NCBI GenBank assembly: GCA_000701725.1
Contig: JNJQ01000015.1
Location: 1 to 64,000 of the forward strand
From: Erysipelotrichaceae bacterium NK3D112
Lineage (GTDB): Bacteria > Bacillota_I > Bacilli_A > Erysipelotrichales > Erysipelotrichaceae
DNA length: 64,000 nucleotides
Reading direction: 5' to 3'
Shown: one piece after another, positions 1 to 8,361 of the stretch
Position numbering within the stretch: the first letter of the stretch is position 1
Layout of the letters: each line of letters opens with the position of its first letter
The notes under the pieces: model-generated
Seen by the model: the letters and a program-made list of their open reading frames with translations, nothing else
Told to the model about the DNA's origin: nothing
Databases searched by the model: none
Program-made: the position numbers and the translations under genes

Positions 1-158
1 TCCAGGAATTATCCCAGTCTTCGTGGGCAGGTTGCTTATGTATTACTCACCCGTTCGCCTCTCCTTCATTCAAGCAAGCTTGAATTCCAGCGATCGACTT
101 GCATGTATTAGGCACGCCGCCAGCGTTTATCCTGAGCCAGGATCAAACTCTTCATTTG
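1..158 (-). rRNA. rrs: 16S ribosomal RNA, 5' end only
   Basis: Read on the minus strand, the segment begins with the universal AGAGTTTGATCCTGGCTCAG and continues through the ACGCTGGCGGCGTGCCTAAT and GAACGGGTGAGTAA signatures of helices near the 5' end of small-subunit rRNA. The gene runs off the left edge, so only about the first 158 bases are present. The mature 5' end is placed about seven bases before AGAGTTTG, by analogy with Escherichia coli numbering. The variable sequence and the TACATAAGCAACCTGCCC stretch look like Erysipelotrichaceae, which is an impression from memory and not a search. Confidence 0.97.
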
Positions 159-296
159 TTTGATTGCTCATTATTTTTTCGTAAATCTCTTTCGATTTAC
201 TTTCTTACATAAATAAACTTGACGTTTGTAATGTGTTTCTTTTCCTGTTCAGTTTTCAAAGATCTGCCGCGCCGCTCTCTCCGAGCGCGCTTTGAT
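159..296 (-). other. rRNA operon leader with processing hairpins
   Basis: This is the transcribed leader between the promoter and 16S. It contains GATCTTTGAAAACTGAAC (minus strand, about 256-273), a motif typical of Firmicutes pre-rRNA leaders. A GC-rich imperfect hairpin lies at about 271-291. A perfect 7-bp stem GTAAATC/GATTTAC lies at 181-200, just upstream of the mature end. These are probably antitermination and RNase processing elements, inferred from position. Confidence 0.7.
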
Positions 297-325
297 AATA
301 TACCACCCAGGAACCGTCATGTCAA
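297..325 (-). promoter_or_regulatory. Strong sigma-A promoter of the rRNA operon
   Basis: On the minus strand TTGACA (320-325) is followed after exactly 17 bases by TATATT (297-302), a near-consensus housekeeping promoter. The A/T-rich sequence just upstream (326-350, runs of A and T on both strands) resembles an UP element. It drives the 16S gene that leaves the window. Confidence 0.88.
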
Positions 326-433
326 AAGTTTTTTCAGAAATTTTTTAGGAATTTCACTTCAAACTCTCGGACATCCGTCCTGCGGGTGATTTTTATTATA
401 TTGAATTCACTTTATTTGTAAAGTGTTATTTTC

Positions 434-461
434 AAAAAAAATGCCGAAATTCACGGCATTT
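434..461 (-). terminator. Rho-independent terminator before the rRNA promoter
   Basis: The minus strand has an 8-bp stem AAATGCCG/CGGCATTT with a 7-base loop, followed by a run of seven T. It lies between the DUF402 gene and the rRNA promoter and would stop read-through into the rRNA operon. A second hairpin (516-551, stem TCAGGGC/GCCCTGA then five T) lies even closer to the gene end, so the unit appears to end in tandem terminators. Between them, 462-515 holds a short direct repeat, ggatttccaac(c/t)aaaaa, of unknown meaning. Confidence 0.75.
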
Positions 462-515
462 TCACTGCTTTCTGATGATAGGATTTCCAACCAAAAAATG
501 TGTGGATTTCCAACT

Positions 516-551
516 AAAAATCAGGGCATTTTCTTAGGATTTCAGCCCTGA
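516..551 (-). terminator. Terminator hairpin after the DUF402 gene
   Basis: On the minus strand TCAGGGC (545-551 arm) pairs with GCCCTGA (521-527 arm) across a 17-base loop and is followed by TTTTT. It starts 9 bases after the DUF402 stop codon. Confidence 0.6.
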
Positions 552-560
552 TCTTCATGG

Positions 561-1094
561 TTATTTTTCGCGTGTCATATCCAGATACATATGATAATAC
601 GCATCAATGCATTCCTTGTTGAACGGATCCTCTCCGTCTTTCATCATTTCCAGAATTCTGTCCATCTGCGCTTCAACGATCTCCATCACCTTTTCGGGAT
701 ATTTCATCGCTTTGGCATGATCCGCATATTCCGATCCGTCGAGAATCTGGTAGGAATCATCCGGATACAGTTTGACATCCAGATCGTAGTCGATATTGCG
801 GATCGCCTCTCCGTCATAGATACTCGGGGATGCGAGATTGCAATAATAGTAGATGCCGCCGTGGCGGATCATCGAAATGACGTTGTACCATCTGTGCGTG
901 TAGAAGAAACAGACAGCCGGCTCTCTGGTCAGCCATTTTCTGCCGTCGGATTCAATGACCCATGCGCGGTCGGTCACAACCACGATCTTATCTTCATCCG
1001 CGTCGAGGACATAAGCCATGCACCAGGTTCTGTGCAGACTTCCGTTATGCTTGTAGCTCTGGATGTAAACAGATGATCCAATTTCCGGCAGCAT
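561..1094 (-). CDS. DUF402 family protein (putative nucleoside phosphatase)
   Basis: A 177-residue protein of the DUF402 type. Some members of this family in staphylococci and bacilli are nucleoside tri/diphosphatases. Recognisable features are the central beta-rich block around IESDGRKWLTREPAVCFFY and the acidic D/Y-rich stretch YDLDVKLYPDD near residues 105-115, where family members hold metal ligands. The open frame extends 63 codons further upstream, but the ATG at 1094 is preceded by GAGGACTGAGGAG and gives the usual family length. It is the last gene of the psuK-psuG-acetyltransferase group but is separated from it by a hairpin at 1210-1227, so it may have its own promoter. The family call is likely; the enzymatic role is inferred. 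Confidence 0.8.
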   Translation of the reverse strand: MLPEIGSSVYIQSYKHNGSLHRTWCMAYVLDADEDKIVVVTDRAWVIESDGRKWLTREPAVCFFYTHRWYNVISMIRHGGIYYYCNLASPSIYDGEAIRNIDYDLDVKLYPDDSYQILDGSEYADHAKAMKYPEKVMEIVEAQMDRILEMMKDGEDPFNKECIDAYYHMYLDMTREK

Positions 1095-1204
1095 ACTCCT
1101 CAGTCCTCTCTTTCTTCTGTCATAACATTTTACTATTAACGAAAAATAAATCCATTCTTTTTGCAATGAATATTTCTGCGCGCCTTTGCGGATGGCCTGC
1201 GAAG

Positions 1205-1227
1205 AAAAAGGAGTGCATGCACACTCC
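1205..1227 (-). terminator. Terminator after the AAC(3)-like gene
   Basis: The minus strand shows GGAGTG/CACTCC arms (1222-1227 and 1210-1215) with a 6-base loop, followed by CTTTTTCTT. It begins 4 bases after the stop codon at 1231. Confidence 0.7.
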
Positions 1228-1230
1228 TGA

Positions 1231-2058
1231 TTAACGGTACAGATCGTAAACAACGGTTTTGTCGAAATAACGCACTGCCTCATCGATAGCCGCAGCAGCC
1301 GGGAAGAACTGGATGCGGCAGCCGCCCAGTGTCGTTTCGCGGATCATCTTTTTTCTGACCAGAATCTGTCTGACCTTGCTGAAGACCTCACTGTCGATGT
1401 TCAGATCGAGATATTTCGTCCACTGCGGGCCGTCTTTGGTATTCATGCACGCGCCGGAGATCACGATCGGCCGGCAGTCGCATCTGTATTCAGCCAGGTG
1501 CATGCACGTGCATGTGTCAAAATCAGTGCCGAGCAGAAGAACATAGCCTTTCAGTTCATATAATCTTGCGCACGGGGATTCCTCGGCCAGTGGGAAATGC
1601 ATGGACTGTCTGTTGCATAACAGTCTGGCATATCTGCCCCAGGCCGCGTAGGAAACCGCCGGATGATTGGAAATCACCACGCCTTCGCGGTGGCGGAAGT
1701 TCTCAACGACCTCGCCCATATTTCTCAGATCGCTTTTGCGGCTGTCATAAGGCGGCATCGCGGCTCTGATTTCCTTGTACATATAGGCGGGAACGGCGGG
1801 ATCCACCCAATTGCCGGGCTCACTGTTTTCCGTGGTCTGGGTAGGCATCAGAATCGTGCCTCCGGGCTCAGCGATCTCCATCAGCGCATCAACGATGGTC
1901 CTTGCCCCGCCGACCACATAGCCGAAGGAGGAAAGACTTGAATGCACTTCCAGAATCTGATTCCCGGTAACCCCGAGACCGCGCAGCGTATTGATCAGCG
2001 CCTCCCTGGTAACCGGATTGGTCACGGTTTTGATATTGTTATTCTTCTGTTCTGTCAT
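1231..2058 (-). CDS. AAC(3)/YokD-like aminoglycoside N3-acetyltransferase family protein
   Basis: This is a 275-residue member of the antibiotic N-acetyltransferase (AAC(3)) family, which moves acetyl groups from acetyl-CoA to amines. The family hallmarks are visible: LEVHSSLSSFGYVVGG near the N terminus (CoA pocket), PGGTILMPTQT, and the SNHPAVSYAAWG segment that carries the catalytic His. The chosen start ATG (2058) lies just after the psuG stop codon. An upstream in-frame ATG at 2085 would overlap psuG by 26 bases and lacks a better ribosome site. Many chromosomal homologues (YokD type) do not confer resistance. Its place in a nucleoside-catabolic cluster, with no mobile element nearby, argues for a metabolic role, but the substrate cannot be read from sequence. 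Confidence 0.85.
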   Translation of the reverse strand: MTEQKNNNIKTVTNPVTREALINTLRGLGVTGNQILEVHSSLSSFGYVVGGARTIVDALMEIAEPGGTILMPTQTTENSEPGNWVDPAVPAYMYKEIRAAMPPYDSRKSDLRNMGEVVENFRHREGVVISNHPAVSYAAWGRYARLLCNRQSMHFPLAEESPCARLYELKGYVLLLGTDFDTCTCMHLAEYRCDCRPIVISGACMNTKDGPQWTKYLDLNIDSEVFSKVRQILVRKKMIRETTLGGCRIQFFPAAAAIDEAVRYFDKTVVYDLYR

Positions 2059-2059
2059 A

Positions 2060-2968
2060 TCACTTTCTGAAATATTCTTTGGCAATTTCCGTACCCACTG
2101 CCGCGTTGTTGAAAACGAGCCGGATATTGGAATTCAATGATTCGCCGCCGGTGATCTCCGCAATGCGGGCAAGCAGGAAAGGCGTGCATTCCTTGCCTTT
2201 GATGCCTTTTTCATCCATCTCACGGATGGCTTCATCAATCACCTTGTTGATGGCTTCCGGATCCATGGAGTATTCTTCCGGAATCGGATTGGTGATCAGA
2301 ACACCGCCATCCAGGCCGAGATCGCGCTTTGCACGAATGACTGCAGCCGCTTCCTTTGCGTCCTTGAGCGCGTAGTCAACCTTCAGTCCGGATGTTCTTG
2401 TATAGAATGCGGGCAGCTCAGCGGTCTGATAGCCGAGCACCGGAACACCCTTTGTTTCAAGAACCTCAAGGGTTTTGGGCAGATCAAGAATCGCCTTTGC
2501 GCCGGCGCAGATGACTGTCACGTTTGTTCTGGCAAGCTCTTCCAGATCAGCGGATACGTCAAAGGTCAGCTCCGCCCCGCGGTGCACACCGCCGATGCCG
2601 CCGGTCACGAAGAATTCAACTCCGCCAAGAGCCGCCAGGATCATTGTTGTCGCAACGGTTGTGGCGCCCCAGCTGCCGGTCGCCATGATCACGGGAAGAT
2701 CTCTTCTGGAAACCTTCGGAATGCTCATGCCGCGCTTGCCGAACTCTTCAATCTCCGCTTCGCTCATGCCGACAACACCGGTGCCGTCAATGATGCCGAT
2801 GGTGGCGGGGATGCCGCCATGCTCACGGACAATCTTCTCCACCTGCAGCGCTGTCTGCACATTCTGCGGATAAGGCATTCCGTGCGAAATAATTGTTGAT
2901 TCAAGGGCAATGACCGGTTTTCCTTCCTCAATTGCCTGCTTCACTTCATCTCTGATTCTCAGATTCAT
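2060..2968 (-). CDS. psuG: Pseudouridine-5'-phosphate glycosidase
   Basis: A 302-residue PsuG-family enzyme, which reversibly splits pseudouridine 5'-phosphate into uracil and ribose 5-phosphate in the cytoplasm. Diagnostic segments are ALESTIISHGMPYPQNV at the N terminus, GGIPATIGIIDG, the SRRDLP block, FVTGGIGGVHRGAE and VICAGAKAILDLPKTLE. Length matches the family (about 300). Its ATG overlaps the stop codon of the upstream kinase gene by four bases (ATGA), showing translational coupling. The kinase makes the substrate that this enzyme cleaves, so the two complete a salvage route for pseudouridine from degraded RNA. Confidence 0.96.
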   Translation of the reverse strand: MNLRIRDEVKQAIEEGKPVIALESTIISHGMPYPQNVQTALQVEKIVREHGGIPATIGIIDGTGVVGMSEAEIEEFGKRGMSIPKVSRRDLPVIMATGSWGATTVATTMILAALGGVEFFVTGGIGGVHRGAELTFDVSADLEELARTNVTVICAGAKAILDLPKTLEVLETKGVPVLGYQTAELPAFYTRTSGLKVDYALKDAKEAAAVIRAKRDLGLDGGVLITNPIPEEYSMDPEAINKVIDEAIREMDEKGIKGKECTPFLLARIAEITGGESLNSNIRLVFNNAAVGTEIAKEYFRK

Positions 2969-3900
2969 AATAACTTCTCCTTTATCTGCATCCCCCGCTC
3001 ATTTTCCATAACGGCCTGACGGGTGATCTGTCGTCTTTGTGCCGCCTTTTTTTCAATGACGCATACCGCGCACGATGCCGCAAAGCGGACTGCCTCACGG
3101 GGTGTGTCCCCGCGGTTTCTGGCCGATGTGTAGGCAGCCAGGAACGAATCCCCGCCGCCGGTCGCGTTTTCGATATCCACTATCCGGTGACTCAGCAGGA
3201 TTTTCTCTTCGGCTGTTCCGAGCAGGATTCCCTTTTCAGCCATGGAGATGACCGTTTCCTTCACGCCCTGTTCCAGAAACCAGTCAAGCACTCTGCGCAT
3301 GGAATCCTCATCGGTGATTTCGATGCCGCTCATGTGCTCCGCCTCAAAGCGGTTGGGCTTGAAGACGGTCAGTCTGTCCAGCACATCCGCCAGTCTTGCG
3401 GATTTTGCCACACTGACCGGGTCAGCGGCCAGAATGCACTGTGCATTGCGGGCAATATAATGGATGCTCGGAATATCCAGATTCGCGTCAATAATAATGA
3501 TATCATCACGGCTGACGCTTTTCAGTACATCATCCAGCATTTCCTTTGTGAATGCCCTGAGGATTCTCATATCGCTCATGGCAATGCGCATGTCGCGGTC
3601 ATGGTCCAGAATGGCGATATACATGGAACTCGGATAATCATGTGTGGTGATGCTGAGGGAACAGTCCATGCCCAGCTGTTCACAGTCATTCCTTAACAGG
3701 GTTCCGTAATTGTCCGATGAAAAGGCGGTGACAAACTTCACCTTCTCATCAAGCAGCGCCGCATATTCCGCGATGTTTCTGCCAACGCCGCCAAAAGCCA
3801 CGCTGATCGTTCCGGGATTGGAATCATAATTGCGCAGCGGCTCATTGCTCGCTCCGCATATATCAACATTGGCTCCGCCGATCACAATCAACTGTCCCAT
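2965..3900 (-). CDS. psuK: PfkB-family kinase, probable pseudouridine kinase
   Basis: A 311-residue ribokinase/PfkB-family sugar kinase. The N-terminal IVIGGANVDICG and the C-terminal ENATGGGDSFLAAY signature, which contains the catalytic Asp and anion hole, are both clear. Family membership alone does not give the substrate. The four-base overlap with psuG strongly suggests phosphorylation of pseudouridine to pseudouridine 5'-phosphate. The ATG at 3900 follows GGAGCGTGTT; an upstream ATG at 3924 lacks a ribosome site. The gene diverges from the DtxR-type regulator at 4028. Confidence 0.88.
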   Translation of the reverse strand: MGQLIVIGGANVDICGASNEPLRNYDSNPGTISVAFGGVGRNIAEYAALLDEKVKFVTAFSSDNYGTLLRNDCEQLGMDCSLSITTHDYPSSMYIAILDHDRDMRIAMSDMRILRAFTKEMLDDVLKSVSRDDIIIIDANLDIPSIHYIARNAQCILAADPVSVAKSARLADVLDRLTVFKPNRFEAEHMSGIEITDEDSMRRVLDWFLEQGVKETVISMAEKGILLGTAEEKILLSHRIVDIENATGGGDSFLAAYTSARNRGDTPREAVRFAASCAVCVIEKKAAQRRQITRQAVMENERGMQIKEKLL

Positions 3901-3963
3901 AACACGCTCCGTATGCACTTCCAAAAGTATACTTCATATTATTTCAGAACGGACACGGTTCAG

Positions 3964-3992
3964 AAAGTCTAATTCTTTCTTTTTCAGACTTT
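3964..3992. promoter_or_regulatory. Inverted repeat in the psuK/regulator divergent spacer
   Basis: AAAGTCT (3964-3970) and AGACTTT (3986-3992) form a 7-bp inverted repeat separated by 15 pyrimidine-rich bases, just before a TACAAT box (3999-4004) for the plus-strand regulator. It could be an operator or a leader hairpin. It does not resemble the known MntR box, so no regulator is assigned. Confidence 0.3.
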
Positions 3993-4027
3993 TCATCTTA
4001 CAATGAGAGAAACAGAGGTAAACACAT

Positions 4028-4408
4028 ATGGCAATTCCGATTTATGAATCCGCTGAGGACTATCTTGAGGCGATTCTGATCATCCAGAACAAAAAAGGCA
4101 TCGCGCATTCCGTGGATATCGCCGATCATCTCCATTATTCGAAAGCCAGCGTTTCGGTGGCCATGAAGAAACTCAGGGAGAACGGCTATATTTCCATGGA
4201 AAAAGACGGCACCCTGAACCTTCTGCCGCCCGGCCGGGAAATTGCTGAAAGAATCTATGAAAGACACCGCGTGCTGACCGAATACTTCGTCACGATCGGT
4301 GTCGATGAGGAAACCGCGGCTGCCGATGCATGCAAGATTGAGCATGACCTCAGCGAGGTTACCTTTGAGAAGCTCAAGGCGGACATCGCATCCAGAAAAG
4401 CAAAATGA
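4028..4408 (+). CDS. DtxR/MntR-family metal-dependent transcriptional regulator
   Basis: A 126-residue protein with an N-terminal winged helix (ESAEDYLEAILIIQ, then the recognition helix around YSKASVSVAMKKLRENGYI) and a dimerization/metal domain (RHRVLTEYFVTIGVDEETAAADACKIEHDLSE). The E-x2-H type ligands in the second half match the short MntR-like subgroup without an SH3 domain. Such proteins repress metal-uptake genes when loaded with Mn or Fe. No metal transporter adjoins it, so the regulon is unknown. A terminator follows directly. Confidence 0.9.
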   Translation: MAIPIYESAEDYLEAILIIQNKKGIAHSVDIADHLHYSKASVSVAMKKLRENGYISMEKDGTLNLLPPGREIAERIYERHRVLTEYFVTIGVDEETAAADACKIEHDLSEVTFEKLKADIASRKAK

Positions 4409-4440
4409 CAAAAGGGGAATCATTTCCCCTTTTCATTTTC
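4409..4440. terminator. Bidirectional terminator between regulator and oppF
   Basis: AAAAGGGGAA (4410-4419) pairs with TTCCCCTTTT (about 4424-4433). T-rich flanks on both strands serve the two convergent genes. Confidence 0.85.
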
Positions 4441-5425
4441 ATTCAGCTGATTTCATTCCGTCATACAGATGGCAGTAGACGAAGTGATCCGCATTGACCG
4501 AATACTTTTCCGGCGCCTTCTGTTTACAGATCTCCATGCACTGCTTGCAGCGGGTATGGAATTTGCAGCCGGTCGGCGGGTTGAGCGCGGAGGGAATGGT
4601 CCCTTCCAGCAGCACCCGTTCTTTTCTTTTGGTCGGATCCGGAATCGGATGGGCGTCCAGAAGCGCTTTGGTATACGGATGCAGAGGATTCTCATACAGC
4701 TCCTGGCTGGTGCCTTCCTCGACGATATTGCCAAGATACATCACCACCACACGGTTGGAAATGTGCTCCACGACCGAAAGGTCATGGGCGATGAAGATCA
4801 TGGTCAGGTTTCTTTCCTTCAGCAGTTTGGAAAGCAGATTGAGCACCTGCGACTGGATCGACACGTCAAGAGCGGATACGGGCTCATCGGCGATAATCAG
4901 ATCGGGTTCGGTTGCCAGCGCTCTGGCAATGCCGATTCTCTGTCTCTGGCCGCCGGAGAACTCATGCGGATAGCGCTGCGCATGATAGTCATCCAGACCA
5001 ACTTCCCTGAGCAGTTCGGTCACCTTCTGATCGATCTCCTCCTTTGTGGAATACATCTTATGGATTTCCATCGGCTCGGCGATGATGTCATGCACGCTCA
5101 TGCGCGGATTCAGGGAGGCATAAGGATCCTGGAAAATCATCTGGATCTGCTTGCGGTAAGGACGCAGCTGGTTCTCACTCATCCTCGCAATGTCCATATC
5201 ATTGAGCACAATGTTTCCGTCTGTGACCGGAATCAGCTTGCATACCGCCTTGCCCAGTGTGGACTTGCCGCAGCCGGATTCACCGACGATTCCGAGCACC
5301 TCGCCTTTATGAACATTCAGACTGACACCGTCCACCGCTTTGACATACTGGGTCTTGCCCATCATGCCCTTGCGGACGGGATAATAGACTTTCAGATCTT
5401 CAATCTTCAGAATATCACCGCTCAT
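4439..5425 (-). CDS. oppF: Oligopeptide/dipeptide ABC transporter ATPase OppF
   Basis: A 328-residue ABC ATPase, the second ATPase of a peptide importer. Visible motifs are Walker A GESGCGKST, Q-loop FQDPYASLNPRMSV, signature SGGQRQRIGIARAL and Walker B LIIADEPVSALD. The C-terminal oligo_HPY segment has CKFHTRC and CMEICKQK cysteines, which in this subfamily bind an Fe-S cluster or structural metal. It is the last gene of the opp operon, overlapping oppD by four bases, and ends in the bidirectional terminator. Confidence 0.95.
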   Translation of the reverse strand: MSGDILKIEDLKVYYPVRKGMMGKTQYVKAVDGVSLNVHKGEVLGIVGESGCGKSTLGKAVCKLIPVTDGNIVLNDMDIARMSENQLRPYRKQIQMIFQDPYASLNPRMSVHDIIAEPMEIHKMYSTKEEIDQKVTELLREVGLDDYHAQRYPHEFSGGQRQRIGIARALATEPDLIIADEPVSALDVSIQSQVLNLLSKLLKERNLTMIFIAHDLSVVEHISNRVVVMYLGNIVEEGTSQELYENPLHPYTKALLDAHPIPDPTKRKERVLLEGTIPSALNPPTGCKFHTRCKQCMEICKQKAPEKYSVNADHFVYCHLYDGMKSAE

Positions 5426-6420
5426 GATTCAGCCTCCTTTTCTTTGAAATCAGGAAAATTCCGCCAGCATCTGGAGAAATGCCCGTTGCCAAGATCCGCA
5501 AATCCGGGTTCTTCCTGTGTGCAGCGCTCAAAGCAGTATTTGCACCGGTCTGAGAATTTGCAGCCTTTAGGCATGTTGGCGGGACTGGGCACATTGCCCG
5601 GAATCACTTCGAGCTCATCGGCATGCACACCGATCTTGGGGATGGATTCCAGAAGACCTTCGGTGTAAGGATGGCTCGGATTTGCGAAGATATCATAGAC
5701 ATTGCCCTTTTCCACGATTCTTCCGCAATACATGACGACAACGTCATCGCAGACTTCCGCAACCACGCCGAAATCATGGGTGATAAACAGAATGGATGTG
5801 CCGGTTTCCTTTTTCAGCTGTTCCATCAGGGTCAGGATCTGCGCCTGGATGGTCACATCAAGGGCTGTGGTCGGCTCATCCGCAATCAGGATTTCCGGTT
5901 TGCAGGCAAGCGCCATGGCGATCATGACACGCTGTCTCTGGCCGCCGGAAAGCTGGAACGGATATTCATTGACAATTCTTTCAACTCTGGGCAGACCGGT
6001 CATTTTCAGAAGTTCAATGACCCTTTCATCCGCCTGCTGCTTTGAAATCTTTTCGTGCTGAAGGATGTTCTCCCTGATCTGTCTGCCGATTTTCATGACC
6101 GGATTGAGCGAGGTCATCGGTTCCTGGAAGATCATTGAGATTTTCGAGCCTCTGAGTTCACGGCGCTTCTTTTCATCATATTTGGTGATGTCTTCGCCAT
6201 CGAGCAGGATTTCACCTTCGGTGATCTTTCCGGTGGTGCCCATCAGAAGACCGATTACGGAAAGCGAAGTGACGCTTTTGCCGCTGCCGGATTCACCGAC
6301 AATACCGAGTGTATGTCCGCGCTCAAGCGTGAAGTCCACACCGTCAACCGCCGGCACCACTCCATTATCAGTGAAGAAGTAGGTATGGAGATTTTTCACT
6401 TCAAGAATCGTATCTGACAT
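5422..6420 (-). CDS. oppD: Oligopeptide/dipeptide ABC transporter ATPase OppD
   Basis: A 332-residue ABC ATPase with Walker A GESGSGKSV, Q-loop FQEPMTSLNPVM, signature LSGGQRQRVMIAMAL and Walker B ILIADEPTTALD, then the C-terminal CKFSDRCKYCFERC cluster typical of OppD/DppD. It pairs with OppF to power peptide import through OppB and OppC. AAGGGGAACAAT precedes the ATG. The gene lies 14 bases after oppC. Confidence 0.95.
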   Translation of the reverse strand: MSDTILEVKNLHTYFFTDNGVVPAVDGVDFTLERGHTLGIVGESGSGKSVTSLSVIGLLMGTTGKITEGEILLDGEDITKYDEKKRRELRGSKISMIFQEPMTSLNPVMKIGRQIRENILQHEKISKQQADERVIELLKMTGLPRVERIVNEYPFQLSGGQRQRVMIAMALACKPEILIADEPTTALDVTIQAQILTLMEQLKKETGTSILFITHDFGVVAEVCDDVVVMYCGRIVEKGNVYDIFANPSHPYTEGLLESIPKIGVHADELEVIPGNVPSPANMPKGCKFSDRCKYCFERCTQEEPGFADLGNGHFSRCWRNFPDFKEKEAES

Positions 6421-6434
6421 ATTGTTCCCCTTCC

Positions 6435-7301
6435 TTATTCACTGAGCTTCGGATCAAGGGCGTCACGCAGCCCGTCGCCAAGCAGGTTGAAACACAATAC
6501 CGTAATAAAGATCGCCAGACCCGGGAACAGCATCATATGCACAGCATTGACCATATAGGTGCGTCCGGTGCTGAGAATCAGTCCCCATTCGGGCGTCGGC
6601 GCCTGGGCTCCCATGCCCAGGAAGGAAAGACTTGATGCGGTCATGATCGAGTTGCCGATCGACATCGTGTACTGAACGATGATATTGGGAAGCGCGGCGG
6701 GCAGGATGTGCCTGAACAGAATTCTCGCATCGCTTGCGCCGAGTGAGCGCTCCGCCTGCACATAGACGCTTTCCTTGGTGGCCAGAACCGTGCTGCGCAC
6801 AAGACGGCAGAACGTCGGCATTGAGAAGACCGCGACGGCGATGACCACGTTTGTCATGCCGCTGCCGAGGATCGCAATAATGGCAATTGCCAGAATGATA
6901 CCCGGGAAGGCAAACAGCACATCGCACATACGCATGATCAGCGATTCCGCGATACCGCCGTAATAACCGGCAATCAGACCGAGCACCGTGCCGCTGATCG
7001 CGCCGACGGTAACCGCCGCAAGACCGACGGTCAGGGAGATTCTTGTTCCGCAGAGGATTCTGGAGAAAAGATCCCGGCCGAACTCATCGGTTCCGAACCA
7101 GTGGGCCGCACTGGGTTTCTGCAGAACCGAGGAATAATCAAATTCATTGATGCCGTAAGGGGCGATCTGATAGCAGAAAATGGCAATGAAGACCAGAATC
7201 AGAAGCACGATCAGAGCTGCGATTGCCGACTTCTGCTTTTTGAACTTCCTGAGAAAATCATTGAAACGGGAAGACTTTGCTTTTTCATTTTTTGTGCTCA
7301 T
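6435..7301 (-). CDS. oppC: Oligopeptide/dipeptide ABC transporter permease OppC
   Basis: A 288-residue inner-membrane permease. The N-terminal OppC_N segment has a cytoplasmic basic stretch (residues 1-28) and a first membrane helix near 30-50. It is followed by HWFGTDEFGRDLFSR, characteristic of OppC/DppC, and an ABC-permease core with the EAA-type loop ERSLGASDARILFRHILP. The GGAGGAACAT ribosome site and the 14-base spacer to oppB fit a single operon. Confidence 0.95.
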   Translation of the reverse strand: MSTKNEKAKSSRFNDFLRKFKKQKSAIAALIVLLILVFIAIFCYQIAPYGINEFDYSSVLQKPSAAHWFGTDEFGRDLFSRILCGTRISLTVGLAAVTVGAISGTVLGLIAGYYGGIAESLIMRMCDVLFAFPGIILAIAIIAILGSGMTNVVIAVAVFSMPTFCRLVRSTVLATKESVYVQAERSLGASDARILFRHILPAALPNIIVQYTMSIGNSIMTASSLSFLGMGAQAPTPEWGLILSTGRTYMVNAVHMMLFPGLAIFITVLCFNLLGDGLRDALDPKLSE

Positions 7302-7315
7302 ATGTTCCTCCCTTT

Positions 7316-8236
7316 TTAACTCAGCTGGATCTCAGGATTCAGCACCGCATAGAGAATATCAACGATCAGGTTGATGACAATGAAGTGCAGCGAGAAGATC
7401 AGGATCAGCGACTGGATCGCCGGATAATCACGGAATGAGACGGATGTGACAAGAAGAGTTCCGATCCCGTTGAAGGCGAATACCTGTTCGGTGACCACTG
7501 ATCCGCCGATCAGGAAACCGAACTGCATGCCGATGACCGTGACAACCGAGATCATCGAATTGCGGAAGGCGTGCTTCCAGGTGACCGGTGTTTCACTGAT
7601 GCCTTTGGAACGGGCGGTGCGGATATAGTCTTCTTTCAGCTGTTCAATCATCGATGAACGGGTGAATCTTGCCAGGATTGCCATAATATTGGTTCCCAGC
7701 GTCAAAGCCGGCAGGATAAAGGACTTGAATCCTGCCGTTCCCGTGGATGGCAACAGATGCAGTTTGACCGCAAACAGCGATATTAGCATGAAGCCGATCC
7801 AGAAATTGGGCAGTGAAATGCCCGAGACGGCGATCGTCATGCCGAGATAATCCTGCCATTTCGTCCTGTGCCTTGCCGACCATACACCGATCAGAATGCC
7901 CAGCGTGGCGCTCCATGCGATCGACAGCATGGCAAGCTTGATCGTGTTGGGATAGCGCTGCGAAAGCTCAGCGGCAACCGGACGCTTGGTTCTTAACGAA
8001 GTTCCCAGGTCGCCTTTGAGCAGTCCGCTGATATAGATCGCATACTGCTGGGGAACCGGCTTGTTGAGTCCCAGCGATTCCCTGACATTTTCAACATCCT
8101 CAAGAGTTGCCTGCTCACCGGCAATCATACGCGCCGGATCACCCGGAATCATGCGGACAAAGAAAAACACCGCTGTCGTGACAATAAACAATGTCAGCAG
8201 GGTTTCCAGAAACTTTTTAATCAGATATCTAACCAT
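7316..8236 (-). CDS. oppB: Oligopeptide/dipeptide ABC transporter permease OppB
   Basis: A 306-residue membrane permease with the classic OppB/DppB N terminus (RYLIKKFLETLLTLFIVTT, then RMIPGDPARMIAG). It has LGLNKPVPQQYAIYISGLLKGDLG and the EAA loop IRTARSKGISETPVTWKHAFRNS. It forms the channel with OppC. It follows oppA after a 125-base spacer holding a strong hairpin, so its expression is probably lower than that of the binding protein. Confidence 0.95.
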   Translation of the reverse strand: MVRYLIKKFLETLLTLFIVTTAVFFFVRMIPGDPARMIAGEQATLEDVENVRESLGLNKPVPQQYAIYISGLLKGDLGTSLRTKRPVAAELSQRYPNTIKLAMLSIAWSATLGILIGVWSARHRTKWQDYLGMTIAVSGISLPNFWIGFMLISLFAVKLHLLPSTGTAGFKSFILPALTLGTNIMAILARFTRSSMIEQLKEDYIRTARSKGISETPVTWKHAFRNSMISVVTVIGMQFGFLIGGSVVTEQVFAFNGIGTLLVTSVSFRDYPAIQSLILIFSLHFIVINLIVDILYAVLNPEIQLS

Positions 8237-8301
8237 AACAGCAACTCCTTTGTCTGATAATCGGATACGGCTGTCTGCCGTACAGAGACAGAATGAATAA
8301 G

Positions 8302-8339
8302 AGAAGATGCCTGCTGCATCTGACAGCAGGCATCTTCAG
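8302..8339 (-). terminator. Hairpin/partial terminator between oppA and oppB
   Basis: The minus strand forms a long stem, GAAGATGCCTGCTG with CAGCAGGCATCTTC, around a 6-base loop, followed by TCTTATTC. The T tract is poor, so it looks like an attenuating or RNA-stabilising hairpin that keeps oppA mRNA in excess over the permease/ATPase message. Confidence 0.75.
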
Positions 8340-8361
8340 ATCAGTTCATTGAGACTGCGGT

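Noticed and set aside
1231-2058. Calling the AAC(3)-like gene an acquired aminoglycoside-resistance gene
   Set aside because: No mobile element or resistance context is present, composition matches neighbours, and chromosomal YokD-type homologues are often not resistance genes.
4469-5668. Long plus-strand open frame (399 codons) over oppF and oppD
   Set aside because: It is antisense to two strongly supported ABC ATPase genes, has no ribosome site, and its composition is that of a reverse-complement shadow.
8302-8339. Riboswitch between oppA and oppB
   Set aside because: Only a simple hairpin is present; no conserved aptamer sequence is recognisable.
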